This document shows positions 34,014 to 42,668 of a stretch of 64,000 nt of DNA, piece after piece. The notes beneath the pieces were generated by a model. The model was not told the DNA's origin, did no database searches, and saw only the letters and a program-made list of their open reading frames with translations. A program made the translations under genes and the position numbers. Positions within the stretch are counted from its first letter, which is position 1. The number at the start of each line of letters is the position of its first letter. The stretch comes from Paenibacillus rhizosphaerae. GTDB lineage: Bacteria > Bacillota > Bacilli > Paenibacillales > Paenibacillaceae. Location: positions 981,200 to 1,045,199 of the forward strand of contig NZ_JACHXJ010000003.1 in the NCBI RefSeq assembly GCF_014192015.1, given 5' to 3'.

Positions 34014-34337
34014 ATGAAATCCTTATTATTATTCATTGCAGCCGGGCTGGCTGAGATCGGCGGCGGCTACCTGGTGTGGCTGTGGATCAAGGACGCGAGG
34101 CCCTGGTGGTTCGGCGCGGCTGGCAGCCTGCTCCTGATCCTGTACGGGATCATTCCCACCCTGCAGAATTACCCTTCTTTCGGCCGCGTCTATGCTGCAT
34201 ACGGGGGCATCTTTATCGTCCTGGCCCTGCTGTGGGGCTGGTGGATCGACAAAAACACGCCCGACGCCTACGACTGGATCGGAGCGGCTCTGTGCATGGC
34301 CGGCGTATCCGTCATTCTATGGGCTCCACGGCACTAG
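34014..34337 (+). CDS. YnfA family (UPF0060) small membrane protein
   Basis: A 107-residue protein with four short hydrophobic helices (LLLFIAAGLAEIGGGYLVWL; FGAAGSLLLILYGIIPTL; VYAAYGGIFIVLALLWGW; WIGAALCMAGVSVILW). The motif AEIGGGYLVWLWIKDARPWW and FGRVYAAYGG are diagnostic of UPF0060/YnfA, distant relatives of small multidrug resistance transporters. Its transport role is not settled. The ATG has GGGAG 10 bases upstream; monocistronic. Confidence 0.92.
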   Translation: MKSLLLFIAAGLAEIGGGYLVWLWIKDARPWWFGAAGSLLLILYGIIPTLQNYPSFGRVYAAYGGIFIVLALLWGWWIDKNTPDAYDWIGAALCMAGVSVILWAPRH

Positions 34338-34366
34338 GCTTGGAAGCATCATCAGGATCGCGCTGG

Positions 34367-35803
34367 TCATAGCAGCGGGGACAGCATCCGGCACAGAACT
34401 TCCGCCAGCTTGTGCCGAAACGGCCGGGCCTGAAACTCCTCGGTTACGATTTGATGGCTCTGGCGCATATCATCCTTGAAATCTTTCACCAGCCGGTCGA
34501 TCGCGGATTGCTCGAACATCGCCGCCGTCAGCTCAAAATTGCAGAAAAAGCTCCGCATGTCCATATTAGCGGTACCTACCGAGGCCATCAGGTCGTCGAC
34601 GATCATGACCTTGGCATGAATGAAGCCTTTCTGATATTGATAGAACTTCACTCCGGCCAGCAGCAGGTCTTCAATATAGGATAGCGAAGCCAGATGCACC
34701 AGCCTGGAATCAGCTTTGAGCGGAATGATGATCCGCACGTCCACTCCGCTGACCGCAGCGGTTTTAAGTCCTTCATAGATGCCCTGATCGGGAATAAAGT
34801 AGGGCGAGGTGATCCAAATCCTTTTTTTCGCGACTGTAATCGCGCCAAAGCACATCTCCTGGATGGCATTCCAATCCTGATCGGGTCCGCTGCTGACGAT
34901 TTGAACCTGTTCATCGCTTTCGCATTGATGCTCGGGAAACAGGGCGGGGTCCGACAACCGCTCGCCTGAAGCAAGCTGCCAGTCGCTTAAAAACACGTTT
35001 TGCAAAAAATAAACGGCATCTCCTTCAATCTCCAGATGCGTGTCGCGCCAATACCCCATTTTCTGATACTTCCCCAAATAGTCATCGCCAACATTCAGCC
35101 CGCCGACAAAGCCTTTGGTTCCGTCTACGACTATAATTTTGCGGTGGTTGCGGTAGTTGATCCTTCGGTCGATCATCGCCAGAAGCGGCGGCAGGAAGAA
35201 GTGAAACTCCACGCCCGCTTCCTTCAGCTCCTGAATGAACCCGCGCCTGCGGCCAAGCCGGTAGCTGCCGAAGCCGTCGCAGATCAGCCTCACCTTGACC
35301 CCGGCTTTCGCCTTCCGCACCATGATGTCCTTGAACCGGTTCCCGATATCGTCGTCCCGGAAAATGTAAAATTGAATATGTAAGTGATCTTCTGCTTTAT
35401 CCATGGCCGCGAGCATCGCGCCAAAGGTATCCTCCCCGTCGGTCAGCACCCGGCTCTTGTTGCAGCTCGTAATCGGGCTTTCGGACAGGTGGGACAACAA
35501 ATTAAACAAGCGCTCCTGATGCTGAAAATCCTTGCTGTGCATATCCCCGGCACGCTTTACCAAGGACGCCTGACTCCATATCAAGGGACGAATCTCTTGA
35601 AACAGGCGCGACCCCTGCGTCCGGACCTTCTTCCTCGCCTTATAGTCTTGGGCCACAAAATAATAGACGACAAAACCGATCAGCGGGCAGCAAAATAAAA
35701 TAAACAGCCAGGCGACCGTCTTGTAAGGATTGCGGAATTCCAGAAGCAGAATCGTTGCCGCTTGAAAAATAAATACGAGTAGTGCGATAAGCAGCCACAG
35801 CAT
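34367..35803 (-). CDS. cls: Cardiolipin synthase
   Basis: A 478-residue phospholipase D-superfamily enzyme that joins two phosphatidylglycerols into cardiolipin at the membrane. Two N-terminal helices (LLIALLVFIFQAATILLLEF; TVAWLFILFCCPLIGFVVYY) are followed by the two HKD motifs: NHRKIIVVDGTKGFVGGLNV and FIHAKVMIVDDLMASVGTAN. Length and layout match ClsA-type synthases. The ATG has AAGGAGG upstream. Convergent with ynfA, only 29 bases apart. Confidence 0.94.
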   Translation of the reverse strand: MLWLLIALLVFIFQAATILLLEFRNPYKTVAWLFILFCCPLIGFVVYYFVAQDYKARKKVRTQGSRLFQEIRPLIWSQASLVKRAGDMHSKDFQHQERLFNLLSHLSESPITSCNKSRVLTDGEDTFGAMLAAMDKAEDHLHIQFYIFRDDDIGNRFKDIMVRKAKAGVKVRLICDGFGSYRLGRRRGFIQELKEAGVEFHFFLPPLLAMIDRRINYRNHRKIIVVDGTKGFVGGLNVGDDYLGKYQKMGYWRDTHLEIEGDAVYFLQNVFLSDWQLASGERLSDPALFPEHQCESDEQVQIVSSGPDQDWNAIQEMCFGAITVAKKRIWITSPYFIPDQGIYEGLKTAAVSGVDVRIIIPLKADSRLVHLASLSYIEDLLLAGVKFYQYQKGFIHAKVMIVDDLMASVGTANMDMRSFFCNFELTAAMFEQSAIDRLVKDFKDDMRQSHQIVTEEFQARPFRHKLAEVLCRMLSPLL

Positions 35804-36001
35804 ACGTCAGCCTCCTTGCGGGTCAAAAGCAATCTGTATGTTCAGGATTGACCACTTTCAGCCTGCTTTATTCAGTATTTACCCGGATCGGCCTGGTGCA
35901 GACGCAGCGGCGGCAAAGATCACATTTTTGACATGTTTTAAGAGATCAGAGAATACATAGAAGATAAGACAAGTACAATCAAGCCGAGGAAAGGAGCCGC
36001 C

Positions 36002-36997
36002 ATGAAAAATGCCAAAGCCAACGGGCGGGTGACGCTCCTGGTCATGCGAGACGCCCAGCATTCCGTCAAACAGCTGCATCTCTCCAAGCCCTTGATGATG
36101 GCCGTCCCCGCCGTGGCCGTTCTGTCGTTGTCCGGACTCGTTCTTGCGCTGCAGGCCCACTCGTCCCAGGTAATCTCCCAACTGGAGCAGAAGGTCACCG
36201 CCGAAAGCCGGAAGAACGTCCAGATGCAGCGGACGGTGAACAGCCGGGAACAGTCCATTGAGCGTCTGCAGAACGAAATCGTTAACCTGTCGAGCCAAGC
36301 CAAAGATATGAAGCAGAAGATGGATCGCGTGGATGAACTGGAGCACCAGCTGCAGCAGTTCATTGACAAGCACGGGACCACCAGTATGGCCGAGCCTGCT
36401 TCCGGGGCTAAAGCGTCTTCCCTGTCCTGGGATGCCTCGCAGCATGTCGGTGGCGAATATATCGCCGTGCATGAGAACGATATGCTGGACCTGGCCCAGG
36501 AGACGAAAGACGACTTTCAGGAAATGCAGACACTGCTGAAGTCCATGGAGAACCAGATCCCTTCGACCTTGAAAAAAGCGGAGGAAACGCAGGATCGGAT
36601 CTCCGGGCAGCCCGACCTGTGGCCGACTGAATCCCGGGTGACGACCTCAAGCTTCGGCTATCGGACGGACCCTTTTACCGGCAGAGCGTCCTTCCATGCG
36701 GGGATCGACATTGCCGGGGATAACGGAAGTCCCGTGTATGCGGCGGGAGCGGGTACGATCGTGACGGCGGAAGATAGCGGCGGCGCGCGGGGACGGTATA
36801 TCGTCATTGAGCATCCGAACGGCCTGCAAACCTGGTATATGCACCTCAGCAAAATCCAGGCCGATGTCGGCCAAACCGTCGAAAAAGGCGAACAGATCGC
36901 CGAGCTTGGCTCGACCGGGCGAAGCACCGGCCCCCATCTTCATTTTCAGGTCGTAAAGAAGGATAAGCCCGTTAACCCGCTGCCCTATATTCAGTAG
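36002..36997 (+). CDS. M23 family metallopeptidase with coiled coil
   Basis: A 331-residue membrane-anchored peptidoglycan endopeptidase. A cytoplasmic start is followed by one membrane helix (about residues 28-53), a long coiled coil (about 55-120, e.g. VNSREQSIERLQNEIVNLSS) and the C-terminal LytM/M23 domain: SSFGYRTDPFTGRASFHAGI with the zinc His, IDIAGDNGSPVYAAGAGTI and the HxH pair in GPHLHFQVVKKDKPVNP. Predicted active. It lies 33 bases before the bactofilin gene, a pairing known in several bacteria where the peptidase and cytoskeletal bactofilin act together on cell shape. AAAGGAG precedes the ATG. Confidence 0.92.
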   Translation: MKNAKANGRVTLLVMRDAQHSVKQLHLSKPLMMAVPAVAVLSLSGLVLALQAHSSQVISQLEQKVTAESRKNVQMQRTVNSREQSIERLQNEIVNLSSQAKDMKQKMDRVDELEHQLQQFIDKHGTTSMAEPASGAKASSLSWDASQHVGGEYIAVHENDMLDLAQETKDDFQEMQTLLKSMENQIPSTLKKAEETQDRISGQPDLWPTESRVTTSSFGYRTDPFTGRASFHAGIDIAGDNGSPVYAAGAGTIVTAEDSGGARGRYIVIEHPNGLQTWYMHLSKIQADVGQTVEKGEQIAELGSTGRSTGPHLHFQVVKKDKPVNPLPYIQ

Positions 36998-37030
36998 AAG
37001 GATTTGATCGACAAAAGGAGGTTTTGCATA

Positions 37031-37450
37031 ATGAGCAGATCCAAAGCGAACCGGCACCAGGCTGCAACGGACACTTTGATCGGCAAAGGGACGGAAATCG
37101 AAGGAACGCTGGCCTGTGAGGCCAATCTGCGCATCGAAGGCAAATTTAACGGCGTCATTGAGAGCAAAGGCAGCGTCATTGTCGGGGAGCAGGCGGTAGC
37201 CAGATCCCACATTCATGCCAAAGAGGTCATCATTGCCGGAAAAGTTTACGGCGATGTGACGACGCTCGGCCGGTTGACCATCACGGCGACCGGGCAGATG
37301 TTCGGGGACGTGCTGGGAGCGACGTCGCTGGTCATTACCGAGGGCGGCATTCTCCACGGATCCAGCAAAATGGAGCTGAAGGACGCCCCGGAGGAAATGG
37401 AGCAAGAGACCGCCTCCCCCCCGCGGTATTTGGAATCGGAAGCCGGCTGA
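37031..37450 (+). CDS. Bactofilin (polymer-forming cytoskeletal protein)
   Basis: A 139-residue bactofilin: TDTLIGKGTEIEGTLACEAN, LRIEGKFNGVIESKGSVIVG, VIIAGKVYGDVTTLGRLTIT and GDVLGATSLVITEGGILHGS form the right-handed beta-helix repeat that assembles into filaments. Short disordered ends flank it. The ATG at 37031 has GGAGG 8 bases upstream. Co-transcribed with the M23 peptidase and closed by a strong terminator. Confidence 0.93.
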   Translation: MSRSKANRHQAATDTLIGKGTEIEGTLACEANLRIEGKFNGVIESKGSVIVGEQAVARSHIHAKEVIIAGKVYGDVTTLGRLTITATGQMFGDVLGATSLVITEGGILHGSSKMELKDAPEEMEQETASPPRYLESEAG

Positions 37451-37472
37451 TGCGGCGGCTCATGACATGGTG

Positions 37473-37525
37473 AAAAAAACGCAGTCGCAAGCGAACGGAT
37501 CACGTTCACATGCACTGCGTTTTTT
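37473..37525. terminator. Bidirectional terminator after bactofilin and the ABC-2 permease
   Basis: AAAAAAACGCAGT (37473-37485) pairs with ACTGCGTTTTTT (37514-37525) around a 28-base interior containing a smaller GAACGGATCACGTTC fold. A/T tracts on both sides suit both convergent genes. Confidence 0.8.
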
Positions 37526-37545
37526 GGCTTTACGATCGTGACAGG

Positions 37546-38334
37546 TCAGGCTGCGACGTCCCGTTTGCCGAACACGGTCCAGGCGATGGCCAGAAACAAG
37601 ACATAGTAGACCGCCAGGATCAAAATCGAGAAGCCGAGCGTCACGCCTCCAGGTCCCACCGAAGAGGCCAGATACTGCGACAGGTCCATGTGCATGAACG
37701 GCAAAAATTTCGCCCAGCTGTATCGCTCGGGATTGAACAGCATATTAAAGATGCCCTTCGCAAACATGATAAACAGGGACAGCCCGATGGCGAGCCCGCT
37801 TGCCCGGAATACGGCCGAAAGCATGAAGGCCAGCGCCACGGTCATAAACAGGTCTACATAATCGCAAAGGATGATCAGCAAGTAATACCGAGGCCCGATG
37901 CGTTCGCCCATCATGGTCCCGCCCATTCCTCCCGAGAAGAATATAGCGGAGACCCCGTAAGACACGATGATCAGGAGCACCGTGCACAGCAGGCTGAACA
38001 GCACGACGGCAATATATTTGGAGAGCAGAATTTTCGATCGGCTCCATGGGCGGATCAGCAGCAGCTTGATGGTGCCCCAGGAGAATTCGCCTGCAACGGA
38101 ATCCGAGGCGACCACGACCGAAAATATGGTGCATAGAAAAAAAGTAAACGCCCCGGTCTGAAGCGCGCTTTCCCACAGGCTGATATTGCCTCCGCCATCC
38201 GCCAAGTGGAACAGGATCGGCATCAGAAGGTTGACAATAGTCAGGATCGACAGCATGATCCACGTCCGGGCTCTCCGGTATATTTTCATATTCTCGTTCT
38301 GCACGAGACGGATAAAGCTACCCAATCTGATCAC
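37546..38334 (-). CDS. ABC-2 type transporter permease
   Basis: A 262-residue integral membrane protein with about six helices: WIMLSILTIVNLLMPILFHL, TFFLCTIFSVVVASDSVAGE, FSLLCTVLLIIVSYGVSAIF and LGFSILILAVYYVLFLAIAW. The segment VAGEFSWGTIKLLLIRPWSR is the ABC-2 permease motif, and SKYIAVVLF follows. Exports an unknown substrate with the ATPase upstream; its start overlaps the ATPase stop by 17 bases, indicating coupling. Confidence 0.88.
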   Translation of the reverse strand: MIRLGSFIRLVQNENMKIYRRARTWIMLSILTIVNLLMPILFHLADGGGNISLWESALQTGAFTFFLCTIFSVVVASDSVAGEFSWGTIKLLLIRPWSRSKILLSKYIAVVLFSLLCTVLLIIVSYGVSAIFFSGGMGGTMMGERIGPRYYLLIILCDYVDLFMTVALAFMLSAVFRASGLAIGLSLFIMFAKGIFNMLFNPERYSWAKFLPFMHMDLSQYLASSVGPGGVTLGFSILILAVYYVLFLAIAWTVFGKRDVAA

Positions 38335-39229
38335 TTCCCGTCATTTCCAAGAATTGGTCCTCCAGCGACCGGGTTACCTTCTGAATCCCGTACACCTTGA
38401 ACCCGCTCTGGACGAGCCGGGCATTCGTGTCGGCTATGCCATTCCGGTCGAGCCGGACGATGAGCAGTCCATCGCGCACCGTACCGCCCCCAAGCAGCTC
38501 CTGAGCCTGCTCCGGGCGGTCCAGCGCAAATGCCGTGTCCACGGTCGTCTCCTGCGCTCCCTCGACACCCGCCAGGGAGCGGACGTCGATCAACCGTCCG
38601 TTCTGGATAATCGCCACGGCGTCGCACATCAGCTCCATCTCGGACAGCAGGTGGCTGGAGACGAATACCGTCGTCCCCTCTTCCCTGCACAGCCGGCGCA
38701 GGTAGTCCCGCAGCTCACGGATCCCTTGCGGGTCCAGCCCGTTGGTGGGCTCGTCCAGGATCAGCAGCTTCGGACGGTGCAAAATCGCCTGGGCTACGCC
38801 CAGGCGCTGCCGCATGCCCAGCGAATACGTCCGCACCGGGTCCTGAATCCGGTTGCTCAGCCCCACGAGCTGAACCACTTCACGAATGCGCTCCTCGGTA
38901 ATCCCTGACATCATCCGGGCAAAGTGCCGCAGGTTTTCATACCCCGTCAAGAACTTATACATCTCCGGGTTTTCCACGATCGCCCCTACATGGACGATGG
39001 CCTGCTCAAAATGATCCTTGATGCTGTAGCCGCAAATTTTAATATCTCCCTTGGTGATCTTGGTCAGCCCGACCATCATGCGGATGGTGGTCGTTTTTCC
39101 GGCCCCGTTCGGACCGAGAAAACCAAAGACCTGCCCGGGAGGGATGTCCAGCGTAACATCTTCAACCAATGTTTTGGATGAGACTTTCTTCGTGACACCT
39201 TCCAGCCGAACCACCGGTTCCTGCTGCAT
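38318..39229 (-). CDS. ABC transporter ATP-binding protein (ABC-2/BcrA-like)
   Basis: A 303-residue ATPase with GFLGPNGAGKTTTIRMMVGL (Walker A), YSLGMRQRLGVAQAILHRPK (signature), LLILDEPTNGLDPQGIRELR (Walker B) and VFVSSHLLSEMELMCDAVAI. The C-terminal ~80 residues form a regulatory extension common in BcrA/NatA-like exporters. Partner of the permease at 37546. I used the ATG at 39229 with AAGGGGTG 8 bases upstream; a 40-residue in-frame extension has no ribosome site. No two-component system or bacteriocin gene is adjacent to hint at a substrate. Confidence 0.92.
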   Translation of the reverse strand: MQQEPVVRLEGVTKKVSSKTLVEDVTLDIPPGQVFGFLGPNGAGKTTTIRMMVGLTKITKGDIKICGYSIKDHFEQAIVHVGAIVENPEMYKFLTGYENLRHFARMMSGITEERIREVVQLVGLSNRIQDPVRTYSLGMRQRLGVAQAILHRPKLLILDEPTNGLDPQGIRELRDYLRRLCREEGTTVFVSSHLLSEMELMCDAVAIIQNGRLIDVRSLAGVEGAQETTVDTAFALDRPEQAQELLGGGTVRDGLLIVRLDRNGIADTNARLVQSGFKVYGIQKVTRSLEDQFLEMTGSDQIG

Positions 39230-39599
39230 TTCTATCACCCCTTCTGCCCAAGTCTCGCCCCATTGTAGCATATTCGCCTTGCAGATGCCCATCATATGGG
39301 AAATCTGCCTCTGATTGTGTCTGCGAATAACATAGGGTACAGCAGCCAAGGGGAATCACTGTGCGGTAAAATCCCGTTCGGAACACAAGTGCCGTGTCCG
39401 GCATAGGGATGATCTGCTCACATCGCAAGCAGAATACGGATAGCTGACTGTTCAAGAGAATCGACTTCCCTTCCATGAAGTGTGTCTTTGCGCTTAAAAA
39501 TTATGACCACCGACTTATCATAGATACATTCTGTAACATGCACACCAAGAAATCTACATGAATCTGCATTCTTTGTCAAGGAAACTGACGGTTTTCGTC
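39230..39599. promoter_or_regulatory. Intergenic region; extended -10 promoter for the ABC operon
   Basis: No gene seen. On the minus strand TGC-TACAAT (39262-39270) forms an extended -10 element about 33 bases before the ATPase ATG, without a convincing -35. The rest is unstructured apart from the terminators of the LCP gene at the far end. Confidence 0.45.
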
Positions 39600-39623
39600 G
39601 AAAAATAACCCCACAACGTGGGG
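39600..39623 (-). terminator. Secondary terminator hairpin downstream of LCP gene
   Basis: On the minus strand CCCCAC (pairing with GTGGGG, 39609-39623) is followed by TTATTTTT. It could back up the stronger terminator at 39673. Confidence 0.55.
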
Positions 39624-39672
39624 CTTATGAATCACTTCGGGTTCAGAGACGCCGTCAAGGACAACGGAAATG

Positions 39673-39705
39673 AAAAAAGCAAGCGTGACATCAAGCCACG
39701 CCTGC
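39673..39705 (-). terminator. Terminator of the sugar transferase-LCP operon
   Basis: On the minus strand GGCAGGCGTG pairs with CACGCTTGC and is followed by six T residues (39673-39678). It starts 4 bases after the LCP stop codon. Confidence 0.82.
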
Positions 39706-39708
39706 CTC

Positions 39709-40665
39709 TTATTGTAAATGCTCTTTAATGACCTTATGGATTCGCTGCCGCTCCGCATCGCTGACCATGTAATACCAAATCCCGTTAATCATCTTGCCCT
39801 GGCCCTTGATCTCCACCTGCTCGATCTTCTTCAGGTCGGAACGGTAATCGGTCACGAATGTCTTCATATTGTCGAAGGTGATGTCGGTTCTAACGCTGTC
39901 GCCCACCTGGTTCAGGAGGGATTCGATTTTTACGACATTGGATATTTTGAGGGCATTATTGATCACCTGCTCCAAAATTTCCCGCTGCCGTGCATTACGC
40001 CCCAAATCCCCGCGCGGATCGTCATACCGCATCCGGGAGAAGGCCAGCGCCTCCGAGCCGTCCAGCTTCAAGTCGCCCTGCTTGAAATCATAACCTTCAT
40101 ACTGGAAGGCAAACGGATTATTCACTTCCACCCCGCCGAGCAAGTCAATGATTTTGGCGAAGCCCTCCATATTGACCTTGATGTAATAGTTGACCGGGTA
40201 ACCGAGGAAGTGCTCTACCGTGGCAACCGACATGTTGACGCCGCCAAAGGCGTAGGCATGGTTGATCTTGTCGGTCGTTCCGTGGCCGACGATTTCGGTT
40301 CTTGTGTCGCGCGGAATGTTGAACATCAGAATGCTCTGCTTGGCTGGATTTACCGTAAGCAGGATCATTGAATCCGAGCGGCCCGGGTCATCCTCGCGCT
40401 GATCCACACCCATGACCAGAACGGTAAACGGCTCCCTTTCATTCAGATGAACCGCCGGCGGGTTTTCGGCGCTCTTGGACGTATCCGCCTGGCCGCCGGT
40501 CTTGCCGTCCGAGCTGACGGTCACCGGTACAACGGACGGTTCCCGCTTTTCGTACATTTCGTTAGCCGTCGCTTTGACCGAATTGTAAATATACAATCCG
40601 TATCCCGCGGCGCCGACCACCAGCACCGATACGACGGCGATGGTCGTCACGACCCATTTTTTCAT
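39709..40665 (-). CDS. LytR-CpsA-Psr (LCP) family protein
   Basis: A 318-residue membrane-anchored enzyme that transfers undecaprenyl-linked glycopolymers (teichoic acid or capsule) to peptidoglycan. One N-terminal helix (VVTTIAVVSVLVVGAAGYGL) anchors it; the LCP domain shows VLVMGVDQREDDPGRSDSMI, LMFNIPRDTRTEIVGHG, INHAYAFGGVNMSVATVEHF and EALAFSRMRYDDPRGDLGR. The Arg and Asp residues that bind the pyrophosphate are present. It is encoded 60 bases downstream of a sugar-phosphate transferase, a sensible partner for exopolymer synthesis and attachment. Confidence 0.93.
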   Translation of the reverse strand: MKKWVVTTIAVVSVLVVGAAGYGLYIYNSVKATANEMYEKREPSVVPVTVSSDGKTGGQADTSKSAENPPAVHLNEREPFTVLVMGVDQREDDPGRSDSMILLTVNPAKQSILMFNIPRDTRTEIVGHGTTDKINHAYAFGGVNMSVATVEHFLGYPVNYYIKVNMEGFAKIIDLLGGVEVNNPFAFQYEGYDFKQGDLKLDGSEALAFSRMRYDDPRGDLGRNARQREILEQVINNALKISNVVKIESLLNQVGDSVRTDITFDNMKTFVTDYRSDLKKIEQVEIKGQGKMINGIWYYMVSDAERQRIHKVIKEHLQ

Positions 40666-40725
40666 GATGCATCTGCCACCTTCCTAATGGACACGGCTGC
40701 CCCTGCGCACTTGGACACTCAGCGA

Positions 40726-41406
40726 TTAGTACGCATTATCCGCGCCGAACAGCACCTTGACCGTTTTACAAATGATGATCATGTCCATCCATATCGACTG
40801 CTCGTTTATGTATTTGAGGTCCAGCTCGACCATTTCCTGAAACCCCACATGATTCCTTCCGCTGACCTGCCACAAACCCGTACAACCCGGGACAACAAGC
40901 AGCCTCTGCATATCGTAGGAAGTATAGTCGCTTACTTCCCGCGGCAAAGGCGGTCTTGGCCCGACCAGGCTCATATTTCCTTTCAGCACATTCACAAGCT
41001 GGGGCAGCTCATCCATACTCGTTTTGCGGATGAACCGGCCGACCCGGGTGACCCGAGGATCGTTTTTCATTTTGAACATCGCTCCGGTCACATCGCTTTG
41101 CTGGATCAAATTGCCGAGCATCAGCTCGGCTCCGCTGACCATCGACCGGAATTTGTACATCTTAAACAGCTTGCCCCCGCAGCCAACGCGGATCTGGGAG
41201 AAAAACACCGCGCCTTTAGGATCCTCCAGCTTGATAAGCAAGGCGACGGCGAGAAATACCGGACATAAAAAAATCAGCCCTATAAGCGATAAGCTAATAT
41301 CCAGGGTTCGCTTGGCCCACAGGTACAATATCCGGTCTTTCCGGGGAGTGATCGGGAGGGGCTTGCCGACGTCCACCGTTTTGTTCAGCGGATTTATGCT
41401 GCTCAT
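40726..41406 (-). CDS. Undecaprenyl-phosphate sugar phosphotransferase (bacterial sugar transferase)
   Basis: A 226-residue monotopic initiating glycosyltransferase that loads the first sugar-phosphate onto undecaprenyl phosphate for exopolysaccharide or cell-wall polymer synthesis. The N-terminal RTLDISLSLIGLIFLCPVFL, a re-entrant hydrophobic segment, is followed by GAVFFSQIRVGCGGKLFKMY, KFRSMVSGAE, VGRFIRKTSMDELPQLVNVL, KGNMSLVGPRPPLPREV and PGCTGLWQVSGRNHVGFQEM. These are the complete set of family motifs. Short, catalytic-domain-only version (no WcaJ-type N-terminal half). Confidence 0.94.
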   Translation of the reverse strand: MSSINPLNKTVDVGKPLPITPRKDRILYLWAKRTLDISLSLIGLIFLCPVFLAVALLIKLEDPKGAVFFSQIRVGCGGKLFKMYKFRSMVSGAELMLGNLIQQSDVTGAMFKMKNDPRVTRVGRFIRKTSMDELPQLVNVLKGNMSLVGPRPPLPREVSDYTSYDMQRLLVVPGCTGLWQVSGRNHVGFQEMVELDLKYINEQSIWMDMIIICKTVKVLFGADNAY

Positions 41407-41619
41407 GAGTGAACATCCTCGTCCCTTTGAAGCACCTGCATCCGGAAATCCAAGGTCAACGTATGTCCCATGACTGATCCATCCCCCGCTTTCAATATAA
41501 GTCCAACCGGACGATCAACTGACTGGCGTATACTTCAGCCTTTTTAAAGCAAAGCACTATGCAGCCCTTTGATAAATAGTGTAAAATGTCTGTATCCCAT
41601 TACGAAAAAACGTAAGATT

Positions 41620-42051
41620 TTATGCTTTGATATCAAAATGATGTCCTGGGCCGGGGAAAGAATCGTGGTCGCAGGGACTTTCATACGGTGTGGAGGCCGC
41701 TCGGCCGCCTCGTTGCTGGCGGTTGTGGTGTTTTGTCATGCGCTCCGGCTCCTGATGCGGGGATTCGATACGAATGCCGTATTGGTGGGCCTTAAAGGAG
41801 ATGCTGCTTTCTTTCCAGATCACTCTGCCGTACACCTGACGGGCCGGGGCATTAGGAACGTGGATGATGAACCCCAGCCTGAGCTCGGGCGCGACGGGGA
41901 GATCCAAGTCACTGATAATCACCATGCGGCTTGGCTCGTATTCCCATAGGATGACAGGACGGGTCCGATGCAGAAAAACCGTCTGGTTCCCGACCTGATG
42001 GATATACATATACGTTTGAAGATGTATGCCATGTGCTGTTAACATATTCAT
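41620..42051 (-). CDS. PilZ-like domain protein
   Basis: A 143-residue protein with a beta-rich core resembling PilZ: RPVILWEYEPSRMVIISDLD, then LRLGFIIHVPNAPARQVYGR and VIWKESSISFKAHQYGIRIE. The RxxxR and (D/N)xSxxG c-di-GMP motifs are not clean, so c-di-GMP binding is uncertain. The last 35 residues are low-complexity and His/Arg/Gln-rich, probably disordered. It is divergent from the XRE repressor, and its promoter overlaps a candidate repressor site. Confidence 0.62.
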   Translation of the reverse strand: MNMLTAHGIHLQTYMYIHQVGNQTVFLHRTRPVILWEYEPSRMVIISDLDLPVAPELRLGFIIHVPNAPARQVYGRVIWKESSISFKAHQYGIRIESPHQEPERMTKHHNRQQRGGRAASTPYESPCDHDSFPGPGHHFDIKA

Positions 42052-42107
42052 CGGATTATTCCTGCCTCATGGTATGAAAATCGGGATAACGCCTTATACT
42101 GCTAAGG

Positions 42108-42179
42108 GATACGATCCGTCTCAACTATTGATACAAAAGGTATCATTTCCAATTTTCACTTTACGATACATTTTGTAAC
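42108..42179. promoter_or_regulatory. Three GATAC-N5-GTATC-type operators between pilZ-like and XRE genes
   Basis: Three 15-base sites share the pattern: GATACGATCCGTCTC (42108-42122), GATACAAAAGGTATC (42130-42144, perfect arms) and GATACATTTTGTAAC (42165-42179). The pattern resembles the operators described for B. subtilis Xre, the PBSX prophage repressor. They lie between divergent genes, one encoding an XRE protein, so autoregulation and control of the pilZ-like gene are likely. Confidence 0.72.
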
Positions 42180-42186
42180 TAGTCAA
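42158..42186 (-). promoter_or_regulatory. Promoter toward the PilZ-like gene, overlapped by operator 3
   Basis: On the minus strand TTGACT (42181-42186) and TAAAGT (42158-42163) are 17 bases apart. The third operator (42165-42179) fills the spacer, where a bound repressor would exclude RNA polymerase. It would leave a leader of about 100 bases before the PilZ-like ATG. Confidence 0.6.
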
Positions 42187-42270
42187 TACTTTTTTCCTAT
42201 ATGAATCTATTTTTGCGACAATTTGTTTCTAATTTTATGTATTTTCCAGGTAATCGGAGGAGGTTAATTC

Positions 42271-42639
42271 ATGAATCACGGTAATCGCATCGCAGAACTG
42301 CGGGACCAACGCGGCTGGACCCAGGAGGAATTGGCCCAATCCATAGGCATTACGCGAGCCGCACTTTCCCACTATGAAAAGAACCGCCGTAAACCTGATT
42401 TTGAGATTCTGACCAAGCTGGCTGACAAATTTGAGGTTTCCATCGATTATCTGATCGGCCGTACGAACCAGCCGAAGGTTGTCATGGATCCGGAGGTCCG
42501 GGATTTTGTGGATCAACTGGAGCTTTCGGACGAGGACTTGCTGGAGAAGTTCAATTTGACGATTGACGGCCGCCGCTTGTCTGAAGAAGAGGCCAAACGT
42601 TTTATCGCTTTTGTGCGGATGGAACGGTCCATGAAATAA
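42271..42639 (+). CDS. XRE family transcriptional repressor
   Basis: A 122-residue DNA-binding protein. The HTH_3 domain covers residues 5-60 (RIAELRDQRGWTQEELAQSI; GITRAALSHYEKNRRKPDFE; ILTKLADKFEVSIDYLIGRT). The C-terminal half (LSDEDLLEKFNLTIDGRRLS; EEEAKRFIAFVRMERSMK) is helical and probably dimerises. Similar proteins regulate prophage or biofilm genes in Bacillales. A GGAGG site precedes the ATG and a terminator follows. Three repeated palindromes upstream are presumed operators. Confidence 0.9.
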   Translation: MNHGNRIAELRDQRGWTQEELAQSIGITRAALSHYEKNRRKPDFEILTKLADKFEVSIDYLIGRTNQPKVVMDPEVRDFVDQLELSDEDLLEKFNLTIDGRRLSEEEAKRFIAFVRMERSMK

Positions 42640-42668
42640 GCAAACTTTCCTAAGAGACTGCTCAAATT

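Noticed and set aside
35879..36472. 197-codon minus-strand frame opposite the M23 peptidase gene
   Set aside because: Antisense to the peptidase; several Gly/Leu/His-rich stretches but no ribosome site and no motif.
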